The translations under genes were made by a program, and so were the position numbers. Below the pieces are notes generated by a model. It had not been told where the DNA came from. It did not search any database and worked only from the letters and a program-made list of their open reading frames with translations. A stretch of 46,579 bases of DNA from Cellulomonas massiliensis JC225 (GTDB taxonomy: Bacteria > Actinomycetota > Actinomycetes > Actinomycetales > Cellulomonadaceae). Location: positions 2,288,389 to 2,334,967 of the forward strand of contig NZ_HE978588.1 in the NCBI RefSeq assembly GCF_000312005.1, in the 5' to 3' direction. Shown one piece after another: positions 22,620 through 32,500 of this stretch; position 1 is the first letter of the stretch, and each line of letters starts with the position of its first letter.

Positions 22620-23368
22620 TGCGCCTTCGCGGCGAGCGCGGCCGCCCCCACGATGCCGGCCGCGTTGCGCAGCTCGGCGGGGACGATCTTCGTGCGCAGG
22701 TCGAGCAGCGGGAGGAACTCCGCGTGCTTCTTGCTCACGCCACCGCCCACGACGATGAGGTCGGGCCAGAACAGGTTCTCGACGACCGTGAAGTACCGCT
22801 GCAGGCGCTGCGCCCACTGCTCCCAGTCCAGGCCCTCGCGGTCGCGCACCGCCTCGGCGGCCCGCGACTCGGCGTCGTGGCCGTCGATCTCGAGGTGGCC
22901 CAGCTCGGTGTTCGGCACCAGGTGGCCGTCGACGACGAGCGCCGAGCCGATCCCGGTGCCGAGCGTCACGACGAGCACGACGCCCTTGACGCCCTTCGCC
23001 GCGCCGTAGGCGACCTCGGCGTAGCCGGCGGCGTCGGCGTCGTTGACGGCGAACACCTCGCGTCCCGTCGCCTTGCCGACGGCCTTCTCGACGTCCGTGC
23101 CGATCCAGGACTTGTCGACGTTCGCGGCGGACTGCGCGACCCCGTGCAGGATCACCGCCGGGAAGGTCACGCCGATGGGCACCTTCTTGTCGAGCTTGAA
23201 CGAGTCCACGACCTGCGCGACCGTCTCGGCCACGGCGTCGGGCGTCGCCGGCTGCGGGGTGGGGATGCGCACGCGGTCGTCCGCGAACTCACCCTTCTTG
23301 AGGTCGACGGGGGCACCCTTGATGCCGCTGCCGCCGATGTCGACTCCGAACGCGATGTGGTGGCTCAT
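22616..23368 (-). CDS. ppgK: Polyphosphate glucokinase
   Basis: Phosphorylates glucose with inorganic polyphosphate (or ATP), giving glucose-6-phosphate. 250 residues, ROK family. The phosphate loop [12 protein letters not shown] is at residues 7-18. [20 protein letters not shown] and LGHLEIDG are further family blocks, and LVVDG-region spacing matches the actinobacterial PpgK group, which lacks the zinc-binding ROK cysteines. The ATG overlaps the map stop by four bases (ATGA). Cytoplasmic; links polyphosphate stores to sugar use. Confidence 0.94.
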   Translation of the reverse strand: MSHHIAFGVDIGGSGIKGAPVDLKKGEFADDRVRIPTPQPATPDAVAETVAQVVDSFKLDKKVPIGVTFPAVILHGVAQSAANVDKSWIGTDVEKAVGKATGREVFAVNDADAAGYAEVAYGAAKGVKGVVLVVTLGTGIGSALVVDGHLVPNTELGHLEIDGHDAESRAAEAVRDREGLDWEQWAQRLQRYFTVVENLFWPDLIVVGGGVSKKHAEFLPLLDLRTKIVPAELRNAAGIVGAAALAAKAH

Positions 23369-24237
23369 GGCAGTGTCAGGATCTCCGCTCCGTCGTCGGT
23401 GACCAGCAGGGTGTGCTCGAACTGCGCGCTGCGGCTGCCGTCCGCGGTCACGACGGTCCAGCCGTCGTCCCACTGGACCCAGTCGGGGGTGCCGAGGTCC
23501 AGCATCGGCTCGATCGTGAAGACCATGCCGGGCTCGATCACGGTGTCGTACGCCGGGGCCGCGTCGTAGTGCGGCACGACGAGCCCGGTGTGGAAGGCCG
23601 GCCCCACGCCGTGCCCGGTGTAGTCGCGGACCACGCCGTACCCGAACCGGGCCGCGTACTTCTCGATCACCCGGCCGATGACGTTGATCTCGCGGCCGGG
23701 TCGCACCGCCTTGATCGCGCGGTGCAGCGCCTCCTGCGTGCGCTCGACGAGCAGCCGCGACTCCTCGTCGACGTCGCCCGCGAGGAACGTCGCGTTGTTG
23801 TCGCCGTGCACGCCGCCGATGTACGCCGTGACGTCGATGTTCACGATGTCGCCGTCCTCGACGACCGTCGAGTCGGGGATGCCGTGGCAGATCACCTCGT
23901 TCACCGAGGTGCACAGCGACTTCGGGAAGCCGCGGTACCCGAGCGTGGAGGGGTAGGCGCCGTGGTCGACCAGGAACTCGTGCCCGACCGCGTCGAGCTC
24001 GTCGGTCGTGACCCCGGGCCGCACGTGGCGGCCGACCTCCTGCAGCGCCTGGGCGGCGAGCCGCGCCGCGACGCGGACGCGTTCGACCATCTCGTCGGGC
24101 AGCACGTCCGGGCCGTCCCAGCGCGCCGGCGCGGGCTTGCCCACGTACTCCGGGCGCGCGATCGTCGAGGGGACCGGGCGGCGAGGGCTGATCGTCCCGG
24201 GGACGAGGCGGGCTCTCGTCGTGTGCACCGGCGTCAT
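23365..24237 (-). CDS. map: Methionine aminopeptidase, type Ic
   Basis: Removes N-terminal methionine after deformylation. 290 residues. The five metal ligands are visible in order: Asp in [11 protein letters not shown], Asp in HGDNNATF, His in YTGHGVG, Glu in FTIEPML and Glu in QFEHTLLV. The ~45-residue N-terminal extension with Pro-rich [17 protein letters not shown] is the mark of the actinobacterial type Ic enzyme. ATG at 24237 has TAGACT seven bases upstream and no Shine-Dalgarno sequence (leaderless). First gene of a four-gene overlapping operon (map-ppgK-MBL-small membrane protein). Confidence 0.97.
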   Translation of the reverse strand: MTPVHTTRARLVPGTISPRRPVPSTIARPEYVGKPAPARWDGPDVLPDEMVERVRVAARLAAQALQEVGRHVRPGVTTDELDAVGHEFLVDHGAYPSTLGYRGFPKSLCTSVNEVICHGIPDSTVVEDGDIVNIDVTAYIGGVHGDNNATFLAGDVDEESRLLVERTQEALHRAIKAVRPGREINVIGRVIEKYAARFGYGVVRDYTGHGVGPAFHTGLVVPHYDAAPAYDTVIEPGMVFTIEPMLDLGTPDWVQWDDGWTVVTADGSRSAQFEHTLLVTDDGAEILTLP

Positions 24238-24244
24238 GCCTGGC

Positions 24245-24250
24245 AGTCTA
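24245..24250 (-). promoter_or_regulatory. -10 element, leaderless geometry (map operon)
   Basis: TAGACT on the minus strand, seven bases before ATG 24237. Confidence 0.6.
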
Positions 24251-24324
24251 CGGACAGCCCGTGCAGCGGGCACCGCGACGGCGCCCGACGGCGTCGCCGC
24301 CGAGCGGCGAGGAGGAGGTCGACC

Positions 24325-24498
24325 GTGGCCGGCGAGTTCTGGTTCAACACCGAGACGCACGAGGTCGAGGAGGGCCGCCGCAGCGACTGGACGAGCGTCA
24401 TGGGCCCGTACCCGTCGCGGGAGGCCGCCGAGAAGGCGCTGCAGACCGCGAAGTCCCGCAACGAGAAGTGGGACGAGGAGGACGAGGCGCGCCGCTGA
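24325..24498 (+). CDS. Small SPOR-domain-like protein
   Basis: A 57-residue protein. It opens with [19 protein letters not shown], continues [20 protein letters not shown] and ends in an acidic tail. This is the short SPOR-like protein typically encoded next to map in actinobacteria. There is no signal or membrane segment, so unlike classical SPOR proteins it would be cytoplasmic. Role unknown. The GTG at 24325 is set by GGAGGAGG at 24310-24318. It is divergent from map. Confidence 0.88.
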   Translation: MAGEFWFNTETHEVEEGRRSDWTSVMGPYPSREAAEKALQTAKSRNEKWDEEDEARR

Positions 24499-24531
24499 CG
24501 CCTCGACCCCCGCACGCTCGGGCGTCCGGGC

Positions 24532-25506
24532 TCAGCGCGGGACGAGGCGGGCGACCACCGGGCGGTGGTCGCTCCCGCCGGTGGGGGCGAGCACCTCGAA
24601 GCCGACGACGCGCCACGCGCGGGCGTCGACGAGCACGTGGTCGATCGGCGCGGCCAGGACCCCGGGCGCGGACGCGGGCCACGTGCCGACGGCGCCCCGC
24701 CCGGCCGCACGGGCCGCGTCGACGCAGGGCCCGAGGTCGCTCAGGCCCGGGTGGTCGAGCGTCGCGTTGAGGTCGCCCGCGACGACGGCGCCGGGTGTCT
24801 GCGCGCACGCGCGCGCCACCGCCGCGGTCTCGTCCCGCCAGGCCGCCATCGCGGACCGGGTGATCGGCGCCGTGGGGTGCGCGCCGGCGAGCGTCGGGCC
24901 CGTGGCCGACGTCGCGCGCAGCGACCCGAGCCGGGTCGGCAGGGGCTCGGAGCGGTAGTCGCCGGCCAGGGCGGGGGAGACGAGCAGGGCGGTGCCCGCG
25001 ATGGTGGGCACCGACCCCGGAGCCGTGAGCGCCTGCATCGGCGTCCCGGCGGACGCGAGCGCGGCCCGGACCGCCTGGGCGGTGCGCTCCGACGTCTCCG
25101 GGAGCACGACGACGTCCGCCCCGGTCCGCCGGACGAGCGCGACGAGGTCGCCGGCGGGGAGGACGTCCAGCGTGTTGAACGACAGCACGGTCACGGCGTC
25201 CGCCGCACCGCCCTCGTCGCCCGCGCCCGCCGTCGGCACCGAGCGGGCGAGCAGGACGCCGGCCTGACCCACCGCGACGGCGAGGAGGACGACCGCCACG
25301 GGCCACAGCGCGCGCCGGGCGGCGGGGACCGCCAGCATCACGGCGGCGGGCAGCAGCGCGGCGAGGCCCAGGAGCGCGCGGAACGGGACGAGCTGCGCCA
25401 CGACGAACGCGCCGGCCCAAAGCGGGACCGTCAGCACGGCGCCGACGGCCGCGGCGAGCGCCGCGACGGCCCAGACCAGCGGTCGGACGGCGCGGACCGC
25501 CCTCAC
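24532..25506 (-). CDS. Membrane-anchored endonuclease/exonuclease/phosphatase (EEP) family protein
   Basis: 324 residues. The N-terminal ~85 contain three hydrophobic helices (LVWAVAALAAAVGAVLTVPL, ALLGLAALLPAAVMLAV, VAVVLLAVAVGQAGVLL). An EEP domain then runs from about residue 103, with VLSFNTL, VVLPETSE, AGDLNATLDHPG, IDHVLV and GGSDHRPVVARL holding the metal and catalytic residues (Asp/Asn pair, final Asp-His). The domain likely faces outside. Targets could be nucleic acid, phospholipid or phosphoinositide; undetermined. The GTG at 25506 overlaps the panB stop (GTGA). Confidence 0.88.
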   Translation of the reverse strand: MRAVRAVRPLVWAVAALAAAVGAVLTVPLWAGAFVVAQLVPFRALLGLAALLPAAVMLAVPAARRALWPVAVVLLAVAVGQAGVLLARSVPTAGAGDEGGAADAVTVLSFNTLDVLPAGDLVALVRRTGADVVVLPETSERTAQAVRAALASAGTPMQALTAPGSVPTIAGTALLVSPALAGDYRSEPLPTRLGSLRATSATGPTLAGAHPTAPITRSAMAAWRDETAAVARACAQTPGAVVAGDLNATLDHPGLSDLGPCVDAARAAGRGAVGTWPASAPGVLAAPIDHVLVDARAWRVVGFEVLAPTGGSDHRPVVARLVPR

Positions 25507-26312
25507 GCCTCGAAGCTGTGCGCGGCGTCGGGGAACGTGCCCTCGCGGACCTCGCGCGCGTAGCCCTCGGCGGCCGCGCGCAGCGCCGCGCCCACCTCGC
25601 CGAACCGCTTCGCGAACCGCGGCGACCAGTCGCCCATGCCGGCCATGTCCACCCAGACGAGCACCTGCCCGTCGCACCCGGCGCCGGCGCCGATGCCGAT
25701 CGTGGGGACGCCCACGATCTCCGTCACGCGAGCGGCGACCGGCGCCGGGACCATCTCGAGCACCAGCGCGACGACGCCCGCCTCGGTGATCGCGACGGCG
25801 TCGTCGCACAGCCTCTCGACGGCCTCGTCGCCGCGGCCCTGCACGCGCGGGCCGCCCAGGAGGTTCTCCGACTGCGGCGTGTACCCGAGGTGCCCGACCA
25901 CCGGGATGCCCGCGTCGGTGAGCGCGCGCACCTGCGCGGCCACGCGCTGCCCGCCCTCGAACTTCACGGCGTCGGCGCCGGTCTCCTTCATGACCCGCAC
26001 CGCGGTGGCGAGCGCCTGCTCGGGCCCGGCCTCGTACGAGCCGAAGGGCAGGTCCACGACGACGAACGCGCGCGTCGTGGCGCCCGCGACCGCCCGGCCG
26101 GCGCGGACCATGTCGTCCACGGTGACGGGGAGCGTGGTCGTGTGCCCCAGCATCGTGTTCCCGATGGAGTCGCCGACGAGCAGCATGTCGATGCCCGCCG
26201 CGTCGAAGATGGCGGCGGTCACCGCGTCGTACGCCGTGAGCATCGTCAGGCGCTCGCCGCGCTCCTTCGCCTCGCGCAGGTGGTGCACGCGCACGCGCTT
26301 CGGGGTGGTCAT
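25503..26312 (-). CDS. panB: 3-methyl-2-oxobutanoate hydroxymethyltransferase (pantothenate pathway)
   Basis: First committed step of pantothenate (CoA) synthesis: transfers a hydroxymethyl group from methylene-THF to ketoisovalerate. 269 residues of (beta/alpha)8 fold. Visible blocks are LTAYDAVTAAIFDAAGIDML, VGDSIGNTMLGH, DLPFGSYE, VKFEGG, GHLGYTPQ and IGIGAGAGCDGQVLVW. The last normally reads IGAGPxCDGQ, so one Pro is Ala. ATG at 26312 chosen; an upstream GTG/ATG extension is not conserved-looking. Followed, with overlap, by the EEP gene. Confidence 0.96.
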   Translation of the reverse strand: MTTPKRVRVHHLREAKERGERLTMLTAYDAVTAAIFDAAGIDMLLVGDSIGNTMLGHTTTLPVTVDDMVRAGRAVAGATTRAFVVVDLPFGSYEAGPEQALATAVRVMKETGADAVKFEGGQRVAAQVRALTDAGIPVVGHLGYTPQSENLLGGPRVQGRGDEAVERLCDDAVAITEAGVVALVLEMVPAPVAARVTEIVGVPTIGIGAGAGCDGQVLVWVDMAGMGDWSPRFAKRFGEVGAALRAAAEGYAREVREGTFPDAAHSFEA

Positions 26313-26385
26313 CGGCTCAGCTCCAGGTCTCTCGGGTGGGACGGGCCAGGCGTGCCCGGCGGCGGAGCGCCGGGGGTCGATCACA

Positions 26386-28029
26386 TCACGGCTCGCGCCA
26401 GCGCGTCGTCACCGGCAGGCGCCGGTCGCGGCCGAACGCGAGCGCCGTGACCTTGGGCCCCAGCGGGTACTGGCGACGCTTCCACTCGGCGCGGTCGACG
26501 AGCTGGAGCACGCGGTCGACGACCTCGGGGTCGAAGCCCCGCGCGAGCAGCTCGGCGCGGCCCTCGGCGTGCTCGACGTAGGCGTCGAGCACCTCGTCGA
26601 GCAGGTCGTACGGCGGCAGCGAGTCCTGGTCGACCTGGCCGGGCCGCAGCTCGGCCGAGGGCGGCTTCGTGATCGACGACTCGGGGATCGGCGGCAGCTC
26701 GCCGCGGTCGACGGCGTGGTTGTTCCGCCACCGCGCGAGCGCCCAGACGCGCGACTTGTCGACGTCCTTCAGCGGGGCGAAGCCGCCGACGGCGTCGCCG
26801 TAGATCGTCGAGTAGCCGACGGCCAGCTCCGACTTGTTGCCCGTCGCGAGCACGAGGTGGCCCTCGGCGTTCGACAGGGCCATGAGCGTCACGCCGCGGA
26901 CCCGCGCCTGCAGGTTCTCCTCGGCCAGCCCCTCGAGGTGCATCTCGCCCTGGAACGCCTCGACCATCGGGCCGATGGGCTGCACCCGGTAGTCCGCGCC
27001 GATCCGCTTCGCCAGGTCGGCGGCGTCGTCCTTGCTGTGCTCCGAGGAGTACACCGACGGCATCGACACCCCGACGACGTTCTCGCCGCCGATCGCGTCC
27101 GCCGCGACCGCCGCGACGAGGGCGGAGTCGATGCCGCCCGACAGCCCCAGCACGACCGAGCGGAAGCCGTTCTTGCGCACGTACCCGGCGAGCCCCGTGA
27201 CGAGGGCCCGGTAGACCTCCTCGTCCGGGTCGAGCGGGGCGGCCGTCGGGCCCGTCGAGGGCGCCTCGTCGTCGTCGACGAGGTCCCACACGAGCAGGTG
27301 CTCCACGAACTGGGGGGCCGAGGCGAGGATCGTGCCGTCCGGGGCGACCACGAACGAGCCGCCGTCGAACACCAGGTCGTCCTGGCCGCCGACGAGGTTG
27401 ACGTAGACGAGGGGAGCGAGGACCTCGCGGGCCCGGCGCGCCCCGAGCTCGGCGCGCACGTGCCCCTTGCCCTCCTCGTACGGGGAGCCGTTGGGCACGA
27501 CGAGCAGCGCGATCTCCGCCTCGTCCATCTGGGAGACCGGCCCGCCGTCCTGCCAGATGTCCTCGCAGACGACGACGCCCACCTTGCGGCCGCGCACGTC
27601 GACGACGCACACGTCGTCACCGGAGGCGTAGATGCGGTACTCGTCGAACACCCCGTAGTTGGGCAGGTGGTGCTTGTCGTACCGGGCCTGGACGGCGCCG
27701 TGCTGCACGAGCACCGCCTGGTTCGTCGGGCGGCCGCTCGCGTGCTCGCCGACCGTGCCCACGACGACCGCGAGGTCGCCCAGGCCCTCGTCCGCCAGCG
27801 CGCGGGCGGTCCACTGCAGCGCGCGCTCGGCGCCGCGCCGGAAGGACGCCCGCAGCGCGAGGTCCTCCACGGGGTACCCGGTGATCGTCATCTCGGGGAA
27901 CACGACGAGGTCGGCGCCCTGCTCGGCGGCGCGGCGCGCCCACGCGAGGACCAGGCGCGCGTTCGCGTCGACGTCGCCCACGCACGTGTCGACCTGCGCC
28001 AACGCCACCCGCACCCGGCTCGCACCCAT
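26386..28029 (-). CDS. nadE: Glutamine-dependent NAD+ synthetase
   Basis: Makes NAD+ from deamido-NAD+ with ATP, using ammonia freed from glutamine. 547 residues in two domains. An N-terminal nitrilase-like glutaminase carries Glu in VFPEMTITGYP, Lys in RYDKHHLPNYG and Cys in VGVVVCEDIW. The C-terminal synthetase has the PP-loop LGLSGGIDSALV (about residues 292-303). It is the shorter two-domain type rather than the ~680-residue mycobacterial type. ATG 28029 follows TAGGCT by seven bases (leaderless). Confidence 0.95.
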   Translation of the reverse strand: MGASRVRVALAQVDTCVGDVDANARLVLAWARRAAEQGADLVVFPEMTITGYPVEDLALRASFRRGAERALQWTARALADEGLGDLAVVVGTVGEHASGRPTNQAVLVQHGAVQARYDKHHLPNYGVFDEYRIYASGDDVCVVDVRGRKVGVVVCEDIWQDGGPVSQMDEAEIALLVVPNGSPYEEGKGHVRAELGARRAREVLAPLVYVNLVGGQDDLVFDGGSFVVAPDGTILASAPQFVEHLLVWDLVDDDEAPSTGPTAAPLDPDEEVYRALVTGLAGYVRKNGFRSVVLGLSGGIDSALVAAVAADAIGGENVVGVSMPSVYSSEHSKDDAADLAKRIGADYRVQPIGPMVEAFQGEMHLEGLAEENLQARVRGVTLMALSNAEGHLVLATGNKSELAVGYSTIYGDAVGGFAPLKDVDKSRVWALARWRNNHAVDRGELPPIPESSITKPPSAELRPGQVDQDSLPPYDLLDEVLDAYVEHAEGRAELLARGFDPEVVDRVLQLVDRAEWKRRQYPLGPKVTALAFGRDRRLPVTTRWREP

Positions 28030-28036
28030 GCGGCCG

Positions 28037-28042
28037 AGCCTA
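28037..28042 (-). promoter_or_regulatory. -10 element, leaderless geometry (nadE)
   Basis: TAGGCT on the minus strand, seven bases before ATG 28029. Confidence 0.6.
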
Positions 28043-28160
28043 ACCACGTCGCCGGGGCGCCGCGCGCGCCTGGGCCCGCCCCGGCGGGCGTCCGGGCCGG
28101 CCGTCTCGCGGGCCGCGTCGCGCCGCCCCGGCGGAGCCACCATCAGGCAGGATGTACGCC

Positions 28161-29498
28161 ATGGACAGGCAGCAGGAGTTCGTGCTCCGCACGGTCGAGG
28201 AGCGGGACATCCGCTTCATCCGCCTCTGGTTCACCGACGTGCTCGGGATCCTCAAGTCGGTGGCGGTCGCCCCGGCCGAGCTCGAGGCCGCCTTCTCGGA
28301 GGGCATCGGCTTCGACGGCTCGTCGATCGAGGGCCTGACCCGGGTGTACGAGGCGGACATGATCGCGCGGCCCGACCCCGCGACGTTCCAGGTGCTGCCG
28401 TGGCGCGGCGAGCGGCACGGCACGGCGCGGATGTTCTGCGACCTGCTCACGCCCGACGGCGAGCCGAGCCTCGCCGACTCCCGGAACGTGCTCAAGCGCG
28501 CGCTGTCGAAGGCCAGCGACAAGGGGTTCACCTTCTACACGCACCCCGAGGTCGAGTTCTACCTGTTCGACGCGCCGGCCGACCCGTCGCAGCCGCTCGT
28601 CCCGGTCGACCAGGGCGGCTACTTCGACCATGTCCCGCGCGGCACCGCGCACGACTTCCGGCGCGCCGCGATCACGATGCTGGAGTCCATGGGCATCTCG
28701 GTCGAGTTCTCGCACCACGAGGCGGGCCCCGGCCAGAACGAGATCGACCTGCGCTACGCGGACGCGCTGACCACGGCCGACAACATCATGACGTTCCGGA
28801 CCGTCGTGAAGGAGGTCGCGCTCGAGCAGGGCGTGTTCGCCTCGTTCATGCCCAAGCCGCTGGAGCACCAGCCGGGGTCCGGCATGCACACCCACCTGTC
28901 GCTGTTCGAGGGCGACCGCAACGCGTTCCACGAGCCCGGCGCGCCGCTGGAGCTGTCGAAGACGGCGCGCTCGTTCATCGCCGGCCTGCTCACCCACGCC
29001 GCCGAGATCACCGCGGTGACGAACCAGTTCGTCAACTCCTACAAGCGCCTGTGGGGCGGCGCCGAGGCGCCGAGCTACATCTGCTGGGGCCACAACAACC
29101 GCTCGGCCCTGGTCCGCGTGCCGATGTACAAGCCGGGCAAGGGCAACTCGAGCCGGATCGAGTACCGCGCGGTCGACTCGGCGACGAACCCGTACCTCGC
29201 GTTCGCCGTGCTGCTCGAGGCCGGCCTCAAGGGCATCGAGGAGGGCTACACGCTGCCCGAGGGCGCCGAGGACGACGTGTGGGAGCTCACCGACGCCGAG
29301 CGCCGCGCGCTGGGCATCGAGCCGCTGCCGCAGTCGTTGGAGGCGGCCATCGCGGTGATGGAGCGCTCGGAGCTCGTCGCGGAGACGCTGGGCGAGCACG
29401 TCTTCGACTACTTCCTGCGCAACAAGCGCCAGGAGTGGGACGAGTACCGCGCGCAGGTCACGCCGTTCGAGCTGAAGCGGTTCCTGCCGATCCTTTGA
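28161..29498 (+). CDS. glnA: Glutamine synthetase, type I (GlnA2-like)
   Basis: ATP-dependent ligation of ammonia to glutamate; dodecamer. 445 residues, the length of mycobacterial GlnA2. Active-site blocks are GFDGSSIEG (51-58), THPEVEFYLF, EAGPGQNEIDLRY, GSGMHTHLSLF and NSYKRL. The site where other GSI enzymes carry the adenylylated tyrosine (LYDLP) reads DDVWELT here, with Trp374, so this enzyme is probably not adenylylated although glnE follows directly. The ATG at 28161 (MDRQQEF) matches homologue starts better than the ATG at 28152. CAGGAT seven bases upstream may be a leaderless -10. Confidence 0.95.
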   Translation: MDRQQEFVLRTVEERDIRFIRLWFTDVLGILKSVAVAPAELEAAFSEGIGFDGSSIEGLTRVYEADMIARPDPATFQVLPWRGERHGTARMFCDLLTPDGEPSLADSRNVLKRALSKASDKGFTFYTHPEVEFYLFDAPADPSQPLVPVDQGGYFDHVPRGTAHDFRRAAITMLESMGISVEFSHHEAGPGQNEIDLRYADALTTADNIMTFRTVVKEVALEQGVFASFMPKPLEHQPGSGMHTHLSLFEGDRNAFHEPGAPLELSKTARSFIAGLLTHAAEITAVTNQFVNSYKRLWGGAEAPSYICWGHNNRSALVRVPMYKPGKGNSSRIEYRAVDSATNPYLAFAVLLEAGLKGIEEGYTLPEGAEDDVWELTDAERRALGIEPLPQSLEAAIAVMERSELVAETLGEHVFDYFLRNKRQEWDEYRAQVTPFELKRFLPIL

Positions 29499-29521
29499 GA
29501 CGGCCAGGTGACGACGACAGC

Positions 29522-32500
29522 GTGACGACGACGCACGAGGGCGGCCGGCCGGCCTCGCTCGCGACCAGGCTGCTGCGGGCGGGCGTGGACGACGTCGCGC
29601 GCGCCGAGCGGCTGCTCGCGGACGCCGCGCTGCAGCGCGTGCTCCCCGAGGCGCAGCAGGTGCTGCCACCGCTGCTCGTCGAGCTCGCCGACCCCGACAC
29701 CGCCCTGCTCGCGGTCGCGCGCCTCGCGGGCGCGGTGGAGAAGCCGGGGCTGGCGTCGCGCCTGCACGACGTGCTCGCCGAGGCGTCGCCCGCGCGCGAG
29801 CGGCTGCTCGCCGTGCTCGGCGCGTCCGTCGCGCTCGGCGACTGGGTCGTCGCCCATCCGGAGCCGGCGCTCGACGCGCTGCAGGACGAGGCGCCCGGGC
29901 TCGGCGTCCCGGTCGAGGAGGTCCGCGCCGAGCTGCTCGACGCCGTCGGGGCCGACCCGGCCGCCGCCGTGCCGGTCGCGACGCTCACGCAGGGCGAGGG
30001 CGTCGACGCGATGCGACGCGCCTACCGCTCGCGGCTGCTGCGCATCGCGGCCGCCGACCTCACGAGCGCCGACCCCCTCAGCCGGCTGCCCGGCGTGGCG
30101 GCGGCGCTCGCGGACCTCGCCGGCGCCGCGCTGGAGGCCGCGCTCGCCGTCGCGCGGGCCGACCTGCCGGACCACGGGCGGGCCGTGCGCCTCGCCGTCA
30201 TCGGGATGGGCAAGTGCGGTGGGCGCGAGCTCAACTACGTCTCCGACGTCGACGTCGTCTACGTCGCGGAGCCCGTCGAGGGGGCCGACGAGTCGGAGGC
30301 GCTCGCCGCGGGCGCCAAGCTCGCCGCCGCGCTCACCCGGATCTGCGACGCCCCGTCGCGCGAGCCCGCGCTGTGGCCCGTGGATGCGGCGCTGCGGCCG
30401 GAGGGCAAGGACGGGCCGCTCGTCCGGACGCTCGCGAGCCACCGGGCGTACTACGAGCGCTGGGCCCGGACGTGGGAGTTCCAGGCGCTGCTCAAGGCGC
30501 GCCCGATCGCCGGGGACGCCGAGCTCGGCCGGGCGTACGTCGCGATGGTGCAGCCGTTCGTGTGGGCGGCCGTCCAGCGGGAGAACTTCGTCGAGGACGC
30601 GCAGGCCATGCGCCGCCGGGTCGAGCAGCACGTGCCCGCGGCCGAGGCGGACCGGCAGCTCAAGCTCGGCGTGGGCGGCCTGCGCGACGTCGAGTTCACG
30701 GTCCAGCTGCTGCAGCTCGTGCACGGCCGGGCCGACGAGTCGATCCGCAGCCCCAGCACGCTCACCGCGCTCGCGGACCTCTCGGCGGGCGGCTACGTCG
30801 GGCGCGCCGCGGCCGGGCAGCTGGGCGTCTGCTACCGGTTGCTGCGCGTGCTGGAGCACCGCCTGCAGCTGTTCCGGCTGCGGCGCACGCACCTCATGCC
30901 GACCGAGGAGGCCGACCTGCGCCGGCTCGCGCGCTCGGTCGGGATGCGGGCGGACGGCGCCGACGGGCTGCAGCAGCGCTGGCGGACCGTCCGGCGCGAC
31001 GTCCGCCGCCTGCACGAGGAGCTGTTCTACCGCCCGCTGCTGCCCGCGACGGCGCAGCTGTCGACCGAGGAGGCGTCGCTCGCGCCGGATGCCGCCCGCG
31101 CGCGGCTCGCCGCGATCGGCTACCGCGACCCGGCGGGGGCGGTGCGGCACATCGCGGCGCTCACCGAGGGCGTCTCGCGCCGGGCGTCGATCCAGCGCCA
31201 GCTGCTGCCGGTGATGATCGGCTGGTTCGCCGACGGCCCCGACCCGGACGCGGGGCTGCTCGCGTTCCGGCGCCTGTCCGAGCAGCTCGGCAGCACGCAC
31301 TGGTACCTGCGCCTGCTGCGGGACTCGGGCGTCGCCGCCCAGCGCCTCGCCACGGTGCTCTCGACGTCCCGCTACGTCGCGGACGCGCTGTCGCGCTCGC
31401 CGGAGTCGGTGGCCTGGCTCGCCGACGACGACGAGCTCGAGCCGCGCTCCTACGAGCGCCTGTGGGCCGAGGCCGACGCGGTGCTGACGCGCGCCGACGT
31501 GCCCGTGCCGGCGGTGCAGTCGCTGCGCGGGCTGCGGCGCCGCGAGCTGGCGCGCACCGCGGTGGCGGACGTGCTCGGCGTGACGACGGGCATCCGCGCG
31601 TCCCGCACCCTCGCGGTCGCGGCGGACGTCGCGCTGGAGGGCGCCCTGCGCGTCGCGGAGTGGGAGGCCCGCCAGGCACGGGGCCTCGACGCGAGCCCCA
31701 CCCGGCTGCTCGTCGTCGCGATGGGGCGCCTCGGCGGCCGCGAGGTCGGCTACTCGTCCGACGCCGACGTGCTGTTCGTGCACGACCCGCTGCCGGGCGC
31801 CGCCGGCGCGCAGGAGTTCGCGGTCGACGTCGCGTCGCGCCTGCGGTCGCTGCTCGGCTCGGTCGGCCCGGAGCCGGCGCTGGCCGTCGACGCGGACCTG
31901 CGGCCGGAGGGACGCAACGGCCCGCTGGCGCGCTCTTTCGACGCGTACGCGGAGTACTACGGCCGGTGGTCCTCGCCCTGGGAGAGCCAGGCGCTGCTGC
32001 GCGCGCGGCCGGTGGCGGGCGACCCCGGGCTCGCGGAGCGGTTCGTGTCCCTCGTCGCGCCGCTGCGCTACCCCGAGGGCGGGCTCGACGCCGCGACCGT
32101 GCGGGAGATCCGGCGCATCAAGGCGCGGGTGGAGGCCGAGCGGCTCCCGCGCGGCGTGGACCCGTCGCGCCACGTGAAGCTTGGCCGCGGCGGGATCGCG
32201 GACGTGGAGTGGACCGCCCAGCTCCTGCAGCTCCAGCACGCCGGCGCGGTCGAGGCTCTGCGCACCACCTCGACGACCGACGCGCTCGCCGCGGCCGCCG
32301 GCGCCGGCCTGCTCGACGAGGAGGACGTCGCGACGCTCGTCGCGGCGTGGGAGCTCGCGTCGCGAGTGCGGGACGCCAACGTGCTCTGGACGGGCCGGAC
32401 CGAGGGCCAGCAGGCGGACGTCCTGCCGCACGACCGTCAGGCGCTGGCGGGGCTCGCGCGGCTCCTGGGCTACCCGTCGGGCTCCGGGGGAGCCCTGGAG

